Below, piece by piece: positions 1 through 7,630 of a DNA stretch of 18,120 nt. The DNA is from BOG-908 sp964244615 (GTDB taxonomy: Bacteria; Pseudomonadota; Alphaproteobacteria; Acetobacterales; Acetobacteraceae), in NCBI GenBank assembly GCA_964244615.1, contig CAXTJP010000054.1:1-18120 (forward strand), in the 5' to 3' direction. The notes beneath the pieces were generated by a model. That model made no database searches. It was not told the origin of the DNA and was given only the letters and a program-made list of their open reading frames with translations. A program made the position numbers and the translations under genes. How positions within the stretch are numbered: position 1 is the first letter of the stretch; every line of letters begins with the position of its first letter.

Positions 1-1356
1 CGGGCGCGCGCCTTCGGGCATGGGCCCGGTGCCGGCAAGCGGCGAGCCGCGCTCGATCAGCTTGCGCAGGCCGCGCTCGCCGATGCGGTGGTAGCTCATC
101 GTCTCCACTTCGAGGCCGGGCACGATCACCTTGGCCACGTGCACGCCCTGCGCACCGGGCGGCGAGAAATCGAGCACGAGAATGTCCATGCCGGCCGAGG
201 CCAGGCGGCGCGCCATCTCCTGCACCGCCGGCGTGCCGGTCAGCGCGCCGGTCCAGGCCGGCAGTTCGTCGAAGCGCCTGCTTTCGTGGCGCGACAGCAC
301 CGTGTCGGCCAGCGTGCGGCGCAGGGTCGACGCGTCGGCACGGCACCAGGCCTTCATGGCCTCCAGGGCGCGCCCCTCCTCGCCGGCCAGCGAGTGGTAG
401 GCGCGGAAGCGTTCGACGTAGCCGGGCGGCGCCACATGCGCGATGGCGGCGAGCGGCGCGTGGCTGAACGCTTTGCGCATCCGGCTGGAGGCGAACTCCA
501 GCAACGCCTTGCGCAGGGCCTGCTCGCGGTCGAGCGACGCGGCCTCGCCGCACGCCGTCACCATCAGCGGGAACGGCGCCGACGCGTCCGGCTCGCCGCC
601 GACCACGTAGAGGTTGGCGACGCCGAACCCGTCGCTGGCGAATTTCGGCAGCACCTCGATGCCGGCCTGGGCGAAGCGTTCGAGCAGCGTGCGGGTGCGC
701 GGGTCGGCGGGGCCGTCGCCCAGATCGAGCACGATGCCGCGATCCATGGCACGGAAGCCGAGACCGTTGCCGTCGCGCTGTAACAGCTCGCCGATGCCGT
801 GGCCGACGGCGAAATCGCGCGTGGGGCCGGCGCCGAGGCCGTTGGTGATCGGCGTGGTGAACGGCCCATAGCCGGCAGGCAGGTCGCCGGTCGAACACGC
901 CGCCATCTCGATCGGCACCAGCACCGTCTCGCCGCCCGGCCAGCGTTGCGCGCGCACCCACTCCATGACCGTATCATGGTCGACGGTGCTGCCGGCCGGC
1001 AGGCACAGCGTGAGCGGGTCGGCGACGTGGGGTGCCCCGAAGCGCGCCCGCAACGACGTGAAACTGCCGGTCTCACGCGACATCCGCGCGAAGCCGCTGG
1101 CAGAATGCACCGCCTCGGCCAGTTCGCCGGTGGCGCCGATGATCGCGTCCTCGTCGGTCACGCCGTAGCCCACGCCGTGCGGCGTCTCGCCCTGGAACGG
1201 ACGGCCATCCTCGGGCAGGAAGATCACGTTCCAGCAGGGTACGCCGGTGCGGTCCAGCGGCGTCAGGCTGAACAGCTCGACTCGGCCGGGCGGCATGGAG
1301 GCGATGTAGGCGGCGGCCGCGTCCGGCACGGTGCGCGGCAGGTAATGCTGGGTCAT
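1..1356 (-). CDS. YcaO-domain protein, 3' end outside window
   Basis: The minus strand is open from an ATG at 1356 to the left edge, giving 452 codons with no stop. The translation reads as a YcaO protein: ITNGLGAGPTRDFAVGHGIG (about residues 170-189) followed by ELLQRDG, the counterpart of the ExxERD segment, then a late segment with VIVPGLEVETMSYHRIGERG, as in the C-terminal part of the family. YcaO proteins use ATP to activate peptide backbone amides, forming azolines, thioamides or amidines. Some expected ATP-site residues look changed: the first Sx3ExxER reads GATGELAEA (about 74-82, S and R lost), and the usual ExxQxR reads EFASSR (about 287-292, Q to S). The start overlaps the stop of the upstream MBL gene by 4 nt (ATGA), so it is translationally coupled as the last visible gene of the operon. 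No precursor peptide is visible in the window. Family assignment is firm; substrate is unknown. Confidence 0.85.
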   Translation of the reverse strand, partial: MTQHYLPRTVPDAAAAYIASMPPGRVELFSLTPLDRTGVPCWNVIFLPEDGRPFQGETPHGVGYGVTDEDAIIGATGELAEAVHSASGFARMSRETGSFTSLRARFGAPHVADPLTLCLPAGSTVDHDTVMEWVRAQRWPGGETVLVPIEMAACSTGDLPAGYGPFTTPITNGLGAGPTRDFAVGHGIGELLQRDGNGLGFRAMDRGIVLDLGDGPADPRTRTLLERFAQAGIEVLPKFASDGFGVANLYVVGGEPDASAPFPLMVTACGEAASLDREQALRKALLEFASSRMRKAFSHAPLAAIAHVAPPGYVERFRAYHSLAGEEGRALEAMKAWCRADASTLRRTLADTVLSRHESRRFDELPAWTGALTGTPAVQEMARRLASAGMDILVLDFSPPGAQGVHVAKVIVPGLEVETMSYHRIGERGLRKLIERGSPLAGTGPMPEGARP

Positions 1357-2174
1357 GAGCCTATCCGCATCGGTCGCGTGGTCGGCCGTCCGTCGATCAT
1401 GCCGTCCAGCAACGCCACCGCCTCGCGCGTGCCGATACCGACCGCGTACTCGAACGGGGTGAACACCGAGGTGAAGTCCAGGCTGGCGAACACCGCACGA
1501 TAGCGCAGCAGCTCGTCGCGCGAGAGCGGTATCTGCTTGTGGTAGGCCTTGTGGCACGAGATGGCGCGCGGCGTGCCGTCGGCCGCGAAATCGATCTTCA
1601 GCGCATCGCCGGCGAACACCGCGCGTCGCTCGGCGTCGTGCAGGATCGCGTGTCCCTCGTAATGGCCGCCGGTGTGGTGCAGCGTCAGGCCGGGGCGTAT
1701 CTCGAAGCGTTCGTCGTACGGCCAGGTGACGCGCATCGCCTTGGTCCATTGCAGGTCGGATTTCTGTATCAGCAGCTCCGGGCGGAAATAGTCCTGCAGC
1801 TGATATAGCGCGCCGTAGCCGTGCGGGTGCGAGGCGGCGAGCAGGGCGATGCCGCCGAGCGACTCGATCTGCCGCAACTGCGACGGGTCGTAATGCGGCG
1901 CCGCCTCGAAAGCCACGTTGCCGTCGGGGTGCAGCAGCAGCCAGCCATGGCTGTCCAGGCCGAAGCGCGGCGTGGACCAGAACTCCCAGATGCCTGGAAT
2001 GGCCTCGCGCCAGTGATAGTGCAGTTGCGGCTCCAGCGCGCCCGGCGTCACGAAGGACCACCCGTCCTCGGGCAGGTCGTTGCGCACGTCGGCGCAGATC
2101 GGGCAGAGCGGCGGCGTCGTGAAGTAACGCTGCCAGTGGCCGCAATTGGTGCAGGCGTAAGGTTCAAGCGGCAT
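1353..2174 (-). CDS. Zinc-ribbon plus metallo-beta-lactamase-fold protein
   Basis: 273 aa. The N-terminus carries a CxxC-x12-CxxC zinc ribbon (C8, C11, C24, C27). The rest resembles the metallo-beta-lactamase fold: a strand ending LLAASHPHGYGAL (about 112-123), HTGGHYEGHAILH (about 167-179) and FAGDALK (about 188-193). The canonical HxHxDH motif is incomplete: H116 and H118 are present, but the D and last H positions are Y120 and G121. H171 and D190 look conserved. The protein may therefore bind a single metal, use a different chemistry, or be non-catalytic. The ribbon could bind a protein or nucleic acid partner. The start overlaps the end of the Gfo/Idh gene by 11 nt and the stop overlaps the YcaO start by 4 nt, so the gene sits inside a coupled operon. 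The fold assignment is confident; the reaction is unknown. Confidence 0.8.
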   Translation of the reverse strand: MPLEPYACTNCGHWQRYFTTPPLCPICADVRNDLPEDGWSFVTPGALEPQLHYHWREAIPGIWEFWSTPRFGLDSHGWLLLHPDGNVAFEAAPHYDPSQLRQIESLGGIALLAASHPHGYGALYQLQDYFRPELLIQKSDLQWTKAMRVTWPYDERFEIRPGLTLHHTGGHYEGHAILHDAERRAVFAGDALKIDFAADGTPRAISCHKAYHKQIPLSRDELLRYRAVFASLDFTSVFTPFEYAVGIGTREAVALLDGMIDGRPTTRPMRIGS

Positions 2175-3195
2175 GGTCGAGACCCGGACGAGCTTGGGAT
2201 CGAACCTGCGCCTGGGCCCGCATCACCAGCTCCATGATGTGCAGGTCGTGGTCGGCGGCATAGGCGAACCTCGTGCCGCGCAGCGCCGCGTCCGCGAACG
2301 CCTCGACCTGGTTGAGGAACGGCGAGCGTTCGGCGCCGGGCACAGCTGGCCACTCCTCGCGGCCGTCGGCATGGGTCAGCGCCAGCGTGCCGCCGGGCGT
2401 CTGCCCCATCGTGTCGGTGGCCACCGCCTGCGCCGCGATGCCCAGCACCTCGAGCCTGCGGCGCGGAAACGCCTCCGGGCAGTTATAGGCGACGTGCAAC
2501 TGCACCAGCACGCCGCCGGCGCTGCGCGCCATCAGCAGCGCGCCGTCCTCGACGTCGTAGCCGTGCACACGCGATTGCCCGAACGCCGCAATGTCCGTCA
2601 GGCGTTCGCCCAGCAGCACGGAAGCGAGGTCCAGGCCGTGCGGTGCGAGGTCGATCAGCGCGCCGCCCCCGGCCCGCGCCGGGTCGATGCGCCAGTTGCA
2701 GGCGCCATCATCCGCGTTGAAATCCGCGCCGACCCAGCAGCAATACGCGATGCGTATCGCGGTGACGCGACCGAGCGCGCCGCCCTGCACGAGGTGGGCC
2801 AAACGGATGTGCGCCGGGTGGAAACGCTGGTCGAAGGCGGTGGCGTAGAGCGTCGCGTGGCGCTCGCACGACGCCACCATGGCGCGCGCGTCGTCCATCT
2901 TGGCGGCCATCGGCTTCTCGCAGAGCACCGGGATGCGGGCCGACGCAGCCGCCTCCACCAGCGCGCGATGCGCGTCGTTCGGGGAAGCCACGTAAACGGC
3001 GTCCACGTCGCGCAGGAAGGCGGCGAGTTGGTAGTGCGGCGCCGCCTGCGGGAACGCCGCCGCCATGCGGGCCAGCGCCGCGGGGGAGACGTCGTAGAGC
3101 GCCGCCAGGACGCCGTTGCCCGACGCGGCCACCGCTGGCGCCACGTAGTCGCGCGCCACCCAGCCGCAGCCGGCGATGCCCCAGCGCAGCCGCAT
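2164..3195 (-). CDS. Gfo/Idh/MocA-family NAD(P)-dependent oxidoreductase
   Basis: 343 aa from the ATG at 3195. The open frame extends further upstream to 3903, but the family N-terminus begins exactly here: a Rossmann strand WGIAGCGWVA with GxGxxA at residues 9-14. The EKP signature is at 93-95 (CEKPMA), and GGGALIDLAPHGLDL (about 176-190) supplies the D...H..D catalytic segment. The length matches the family (about 330-380 aa). Members oxidise or reduce sugars and cyclitols using NAD(P); myo-inositol 2-dehydrogenase is one. Since the operon starts with an inositol-phosphate synthase, a cyclitol or inositol-derived substrate is a reasonable inference but not shown by the sequence. The start codon shares one base with the stop of the upstream methyltransferase (TGATG). 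No odd residues were seen, so this enzyme looks active. Confidence 0.9.
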   Translation of the reverse strand: MRLRWGIAGCGWVARDYVAPAVAASGNGVLAALYDVSPAALARMAAAFPQAAPHYQLAAFLRDVDAVYVASPNDAHRALVEAAASARIPVLCEKPMAAKMDDARAMVASCERHATLYATAFDQRFHPAHIRLAHLVQGGALGRVTAIRIAYCCWVGADFNADDGACNWRIDPARAGGGALIDLAPHGLDLASVLLGERLTDIAAFGQSRVHGYDVEDGALLMARSAGGVLVQLHVAYNCPEAFPRRRLEVLGIAAQAVATDTMGQTPGGTLALTHADGREEWPAVPGAERSPFLNQVEAFADAALRGTRFAYAADHDLHIMELVMRAQAQVRSQARPGLDHAA

Positions 3196-4316
3196 CACCA
3201 GCGCTCCGGCAGGTCGAGCAGCACGCGCCGGCGCGCCAGCGCGTCGATGGCGGCGTTTCCTCCGGCGACAGCCGTGTCCGGCGCGTCGATCCTGGGCGGA
3301 TAGGTTGCCAGTGCGCCGTACTCGCGCGCGTAGCGATCCGACGGCCAGCGTATCGCGCCGTCCTGGTAGAGCGGGTTCCGACGCAGGGGAACGCCCGGCG
3401 CCGGACGCGTGAGCGGTCCGTCGGCCGCTCCCGCCGCTTCGCTGCCCCAGGCAAGCGCCACGGCCGCGGCGGCCCGCAAGCCCGCTTCCGGCAGTGCCTG
3501 CGGCACGGCGGCCTCCACCAGCGCCTCGGTCAGCGCGCCGTCGTCGAACAGCGTGCAGCCGGGGAACAGCGCGGCGTAGCCCCCGGGCGACAGCGGCTCG
3601 CCCGCGGAGAGATTGTCGACCAGGGCATTGTGCATGTGCCCGACGAGCACGCGCGGGGCGACGCGCATCATCTCGGCGGCGACGAACGGCTTGTCGGGCA
3701 GGAAGTAGAACGCGTCGTGGCAGAACAGCAGGTCGGCCGCGTCGTCCTCGAACGGCCAGGCGGTCGCGGCATCGAAGCAGACCAGCGTCGCGTCCCGGGC
3801 CACGAAGTGCCGGGCCAGCCATAATTTGGCGAACACCAGGTCGCCGCCGACCGTCTCGGCGGCCTGCGGCAGAAAGGCGCGCAGGTAGTGACCGGCCCCG
3901 CACGCGACTTCCAGCACGCGGGCGGCCGGCTGCCAGTGCGCCTGCGCCAAGGCGAGGCCCGAGAGGAAGGTGGGGTCCGACCAGCGATGCGCGAAGTAGG
4001 TGCCGACCGGGCCCAAAGCGAGCAGCTCCATCGCCTCGCGGAAGCTCAGCGAATCGCGCCGGCGCACCACCTCGCGCCGTGCGGCCTCGGTGGGTGGCGG
4101 GCTTCGCGCCCAGCCATCCTGGTCGCCCAGCAGCAGGACCAGCGCGCCCTCGGCGTCGCCGGCGTCGAGGCGGGCGACCGCGGCGCGGGCCAGATCCCGG
4201 CGATCCGCGCGCAAATAGGCGATCTCGTCGAGCACCGGCCAGCGCTCCTCGCCTGCCACCAGCGCGTGGCCGTCACGCCGCAGCAGCGCGCCGCTGGCCG
4301 GGCTGCGCAGCCTCAT
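3195..4316 (-). CDS. Class I SAM-dependent methyltransferase with Trm112-like N-terminus
   Basis: 373 aa. The first 40 residues (LRSPASGALLRRDG, then ERWPVLDEIAYLR) resemble the Trm112-like module often fused to methyltransferases, but both CxxC positions are missing (SPAS in place of CPxC). A hydrophobic/linker stretch follows. Motif I of the Rossmann methyltransferase fold is VLEVACGAGHYLR at 134-146, with GGDLVFAKL as the likely acidic motif II and FCHDAFYFLPDKP (198-210) as the post-motif region. It should transfer a methyl group from SAM to an unidentified substrate, possibly an intermediate of this operon. The C-terminal 100 residues, rich in Ala and Pro (LRRNPLYQDGAIRWPSDRY), resemble nothing I can name. 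The start overlaps the stop of the HD-like gene by 4 nt and the stop shares one base with the Gfo/Idh start. Confidence 0.85.
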   Translation of the reverse strand: MRLRSPASGALLRRDGHALVAGEERWPVLDEIAYLRADRRDLARAAVARLDAGDAEGALVLLLGDQDGWARSPPPTEAARREVVRRRDSLSFREAMELLALGPVGTYFAHRWSDPTFLSGLALAQAHWQPAARVLEVACGAGHYLRAFLPQAAETVGGDLVFAKLWLARHFVARDATLVCFDAATAWPFEDDAADLLFCHDAFYFLPDKPFVAAEMMRVAPRVLVGHMHNALVDNLSAGEPLSPGGYAALFPGCTLFDDGALTEALVEAAVPQALPEAGLRAAAAVALAWGSEAAGAADGPLTRPAPGVPLRRNPLYQDGAIRWPSDRYAREYGALATYPPRIDAPDTAVAGGNAAIDALARRRVLLDLPERW

Positions 4317-5215
4317 GGCAGCCCGGCTTCCGCCAGCACCGCGTGGTGGAACGCCTGCACCGGCCCTGCATGCACGAGGTCGAGGTCGTCCAGCGCCTGG
4401 GCGGCGGTAAAGCGCGCGACGCGCTCGTAGTGCCGCATCTGCAGCACACGATCGATTACGTCGGCGGCGTGAAAGGCGCGGCCTTCCGGACTGTCCGCAT
4501 CCCCGATCGTGGCGAGCGCGCGCCGCGTCGTCTCCCGAACGGGCGGCGTCAGCGTCGCCAGCGCACGCTCGAACAGGGCGTGCATCACCGGCCCGAGTTC
4601 ATCGCCGAGCAGCACCTCGCCGGCAAAGCCGCTATCGGGCAACACGGCGTTGTGCAGGTGGTGTGCCAAGCCGGCCACGAAGACGGTCGCCGGATCGGCA
4701 CCGTAGCGGCCCGACAGCGCCACGCCCAAGACGGCCACCACCAGGCAATGGTCGCCGTGGTTCTCCGGCGGCTCCAGCACCAGGCGCGGCCTGCCGGGAC
4801 AGGTGGCGCCTGCCCTGGGTTGCCGGATCAATGCCTCGGCGAAGCCTGGCGCCTCGCCGGCCTGCCAGGCCTGGCCCAGCCGCATCCGCAGCGCCTCGCG
4901 CAGGGGGGGGTGCAGCGGCGAGCAGACCTGGTCGAAACCGCGTCGCAGCACCGCGGCGGGGTCGGCGACCCCCACATCGTCCAGCACGGCCCGGTCCAGG
5001 CCGCCGAGCCGGATCGCGGCCAACGCCTCGGCGCTTGCCGACAGCGCTACCTCGCCGGAATCCTGGCCCGACGCCAGCCGCCCCCAGGCGGCACGGAAGG
5101 CGCGCACCGCCAGGGAGTCGGGTGACGCGGCATCGCGTATGCGCTTGAGGTCGCCGAGTTCGGCCGCCAGTGGCGCGTAGGCCGCGAGGTCGCCGGGCCG
5201 GACGTCGCCATCCAT
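4313..5215 (-). CDS. HD-like helical protein with altered metal-site motif
   Basis: 300 aa from the ATG at 5215. The frame is open further upstream to 5416, but that part overlaps the inositol synthase gene and reads as low-complexity shadow. The central part resembles an HD phosphohydrolase/MIOX-like helical core: ENHGDHCLVVAVLGVALSGR (151-170) with H153 and H156, then VFVAGLAHHLHNAVLPD (178-194) where HD domains usually carry HD, and AADVIDRVLQM (250-260) with D252 and D255 as possible last ligands. The HD doublet itself is HH (185-186), with H188-N189 nearby. Known HD proteins hydrolyse phosphate esters or, as in myo-inositol oxygenase, hold a di-iron site. Position directly after an inositol-phosphate synthase makes a phosphatase or an oxygenase role attractive, but that is inference. 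Translation is coupled on both sides (TGATG and ATGA). Confidence 0.65.
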   Translation of the reverse strand: MDGDVRPGDLAAYAPLAAELGDLKRIRDAASPDSLAVRAFRAAWGRLASGQDSGEVALSASAEALAAIRLGGLDRAVLDDVGVADPAAVLRRGFDQVCSPLHPPLREALRMRLGQAWQAGEAPGFAEALIRQPRAGATCPGRPRLVLEPPENHGDHCLVVAVLGVALSGRYGADPATVFVAGLAHHLHNAVLPDSGFAGEVLLGDELGPVMHALFERALATLTPPVRETTRRALATIGDADSPEGRAFHAADVIDRVLQMRHYERVARFTAAQALDDLDLVHAGPVQAFHHAVLAEAGLP

Positions 5216-6420
5216 CAGGCGGCGTTCAGCCAGTCGAGCAGGTTGCGCTCCTGGGCGCCGAACGCATGCTCCTCCCGCTTGCCGGCCGGCGTCATCGGCG
5301 CCTTGAAGAAGATGCCGAGCTGCTCCTGTATGCCGCCCTGACCGCGCTGCTTGGCCAGGTCGAGCACGCGCGCGATCTCGATCACCAGCGGAGCGGCCAG
5401 GATGCTGTCCCGGCACAGGAAGTTCACCTTCATCTGCATCTTCTGGCCCATGAAGCCGACCAGGTCGATGTTGTCCCAGGCTTCCTTATTGTCGCCGCGC
5501 GGCCGGTAATACTGGATGTTCACCAGGTGGTCCTCGACGTGGTAGCCGAGGATGTCGTCCAGCACATGACCCTTGGTGTTCAGCTTCGATTGCAGGCTGT
5601 CGGCATTGTCCAGCGCCAGCCCGTCACGGTTGCCCAGGATGTTGGTGGAGAACCAGCCCTCCACGTACAGCGACCGGGCGCGAAAGGCGGGGGCCAGCAC
5701 CGTCTTGATGAAGGTCTGGCCGGTCTTGCCGTCCTTGCCGGCCACCGGCACGCAGCGTTCGCTGGCCAGGCGCGTCAGCGCCGGGATGTCGGCCGCCAGG
5801 CTGGGGGTGAAGTTGCCGTAGGGCACGCCCTCGAGGATGGCGGCGTAGGCGTAGAGCATGGCCGGGCTGATCGCGGCGTCGTCGCCATCGAGCCCGCGCT
5901 CGAACGCCGGCGTCGATTGCAGCACCTCCAGGCTGAGGTCGGGCCAGCGCTCGACGGAGGCGAGGTTCATCATCACCACGTCGGTGATGCCCGAATCCTC
6001 GCGATAGCGGCGGATGTCCTGGCGTATCTGCTCGACCGCCTCGCGATGGCCGCCCTTGATGGTGTTGCTGCCGTGGATGTTCTGGCAGTAGGCGCGGCTG
6101 CCGGCCGCCGGCCAGGGCCGCAGGGCCGCCAGCTTGTCCTCCACCAGCCCGGCCTGCTCGCGGTCCAGCACGCGATGCTCCCGCACCGCCGCCGCAAGAT
6201 CGTCTCCACGCACGTCCCAGCCGGCGAAATGCAGGTTGCGGTAGGGAGCGAGGCCGGGCGTGCCGATGTCCGAGAGCGGCAGCCCGGCCAGGTCGTTGGA
6301 CCCGGACCGCAGCAGCTCGATGCCCGCCGCGGCCGTGCTGGCGACCGCCCCGCCTACGCCCACGACCAGCACGCCGAGGCGGCGTCCGACATGGGCGGTG
6401 TCGAGGTTGGTGTCGGGCAT
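5215..6420 (-). CDS. ino1: myo-Inositol-1-phosphate synthase (inositol-3-phosphate synthase)
   Basis: 401 aa, first gene of the left operon. It converts glucose 6-phosphate to 1L-myo-inositol 1-phosphate using bound NAD. The NAD-binding loop is GVGGAVAS (21-28). Family blocks follow: AGKDGKTGQTFIKT (227-240), EGWFSTNILGNRDGLAL (254-270), YYRPRGDNKEAWDNIDL (304-320) and MKVNFLCRDSILAAPLV (330-346), with lysines K229, K232, K312 and K331 where active-site lysines are expected. It looks closest to the Bacteroides/bacterial subtype rather than the longer eukaryotic one. The ribosome site on the minus strand is AAGGA (6426-6430), 5 nt before the ATG. The stop shares one base with the HD-like gene start. 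The inositol phosphate could feed an inositol lipid or a cyclitol product; downstream genes do not include a recognisable phosphatidylinositol synthase. Confidence 0.93.
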   Translation of the reverse strand: MPDTNLDTAHVGRRLGVLVVGVGGAVASTAAAGIELLRSGSNDLAGLPLSDIGTPGLAPYRNLHFAGWDVRGDDLAAAVREHRVLDREQAGLVEDKLAALRPWPAAGSRAYCQNIHGSNTIKGGHREAVEQIRQDIRRYREDSGITDVVMMNLASVERWPDLSLEVLQSTPAFERGLDGDDAAISPAMLYAYAAILEGVPYGNFTPSLAADIPALTRLASERCVPVAGKDGKTGQTFIKTVLAPAFRARSLYVEGWFSTNILGNRDGLALDNADSLQSKLNTKGHVLDDILGYHVEDHLVNIQYYRPRGDNKEAWDNIDLVGFMGQKMQMKVNFLCRDSILAAPLVIEIARVLDLAKQRGQGGIQEQLGIFFKAPMTPAGKREEHAFGAQERNLLDWLNAA

Positions 6421-6577
6421 GGGAATCCTTTTTGCGACGGCGTTTATCGGGCGCGCCAGCCGGTGCGCGTTGCGGCTATCTGGGGATGCCGTGCCGGCTT
6501 CATACGGACCGATTGGCGAAACGCGAGGTGGCCCGCGTCACGAAGTCGTGCCTGCCGACGCCGTTTCCGGCGCCCAC
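6421..6577. promoter_or_regulatory. Divergent intergenic region between operon and radical SAM gene
   Basis: 157 bp separate the ATG of the inositol synthase (minus) from the likely start of the radical SAM gene (plus). The minus-strand ribosome site AAGGA lies at 6426-6430. Promoters for both directions should be here, but I could not recognise convincing -35/-10 pairs or an operator palindrome. Confidence 0.4.
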
Positions 6578-7630
6578 ATGGGCAGGATGCCGCGCCCCTG
6601 GATCCCACGACGCGTTCTCGTCACCCCGTCCGCGCTGGGGTTTGCCTCCGGCCGCGCCATGGTGGAGCGGGCCGCGTCACTCGGGTCGGAGATCGTGCGC
6701 CTGCCGGCGGACCGGCTGGCGGGGCTGCCCGACAGCTACCGCGACGCCAAGACGACGCTGGCGGTGGTCACCGCGAGCGCCAGCCGGCGGCGCCTGCAAC
6801 CGATCCCGCCAAGTGCGGACTGGCGCTTCGACGTGGCGGAAGGCTGCCCGGCCCACTGCGCCTACTGCTACCTCGCAGGGTCGCTGGCCGGGCCGCCGAT
6901 CATCCGCGCCTATGCCAACCTGGACGAGATCCTGGCCGGACTGCCCGACGCGCTCGGCCAGGGCCGGGTCACATCCGTCTCCGCCGACCGGGCGCAGGAG
7001 GGGACCACCTTCGAGTGCTCCTGCTACACGGATCCGCTGGCGCTGGAACACCTGACCGGCAGCCTGTCGACGTGCATACGCCATTTCGGCGCCTGGGATG
7101 CGCCGGTGCAGCTGCGCTTCACCACCAAGTTCGCGTCGGTGGAACCCCTGCTCGGATTGCCGCATGCCGGCCGTACCCGCATACGGTTCTCGGTCAACGC
7201 CGCGGCCGCCGAGCGGCACGAGGGCGGTGCGCCACGCATGCCCGCCCGGTTGGCGGCGCTGCGCGCCTGCGCCGCAGCAGGCTATCCCGTCGGCCTCACG
7301 GTCGCCCCGATCATGCGCGTGCCGGACTGGGCGCAGGCCTATGACCGGCTATTCGCCGACGTGGCCGCCGCACTCGACGGCATCGCCCGACCCGACCTGA
7401 CGGCCGAGCTGATCACCCACCGCTTCACCCCGAAATCGAAAGACGTCCTGACCGGCTGGTACCCGGGCAGCCCGCTCGAGATGGACGAGGCGCAGCGGGC
7501 GCGGAAGATGACCAAGTTCGGCTCGGTCAAGTGGGTGTTCCCCAAGGAGCAGATGCAGGAGATGCGGGCCAGCCTGCAGGCATCGCTGTCGCGTCACCTG
7601 CCGGGTGCGCGACACCTGTATTGGACGTGA
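6578..7630 (+). CDS. Spore photoproduct lyase-family radical SAM protein
   Basis: 350 aa if it starts at ATG 6578; ATG 6587 and GTG 6548 are alternatives and none has a strong ribosome site. The open frame extends back into the divergent gene, which is not credible as coding. The CxxxCxxC cluster motif is C90-PAH-C94-AY-C97, followed by Y98. Tyrosines 96 and 98 and C149 (in TTFECSCYTDPLALEHLTGS) match the positions known in spore photoproduct lyase, C149 corresponding to its hydrogen-donor cysteine. The family cleaves 5-thyminyl-5,6-dihydrothymine in spores using SAM and a 4Fe-4S cluster, but this host is presumably not spore-forming. The function may be repair of the same lesion in vegetative DNA or another radical reaction. 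It is transcribed divergently from the inositol/YcaO operon; co-function is possible but unproven. Confidence 0.88.
   Translation: MGRMPRPWIPRRVLVTPSALGFASGRAMVERAASLGSEIVRLPADRLAGLPDSYRDAKTTLAVVTASASRRRLQPIPPSADWRFDVAEGCPAHCAYCYLAGSLAGPPIIRAYANLDEILAGLPDALGQGRVTSVSADRAQEGTTFECSCYTDPLALEHLTGSLSTCIRHFGAWDAPVQLRFTTKFASVEPLLGLPHAGRTRIRFSVNAAAAERHEGGAPRMPARLAALRACAAAGYPVGLTVAPIMRVPDWAQAYDRLFADVAAALDGIARPDLTAELITHRFTPKSKDVLTGWYPGSPLEMDEAQRARKMTKFGSVKWVFPKEQMQEMRASLQASLSRHLPGARHLYWT

Noticed and set aside
88..783. Plus-strand open frame opposite the YcaO gene
   Set aside because: No family resemblance and Arg/His/Ala-rich composition; the minus strand shows clear YcaO motifs.
2164..3903. 579-codon open frame on the minus strand read as one protein
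   Set aside because: Only the part from ATG 3195 matches Gfo/Idh/MocA; the upstream 236 codons are Arg/Gly-rich shadow of the methyltransferase gene, so no fusion protein is proposed.
3494..5125. 543-codon plus-strand open frame
   Set aside because: It is antisense to the methyltransferase and HD-like genes, and is extremely rich in Arg, Pro and Ala, as expected of a high-GC shadow frame.
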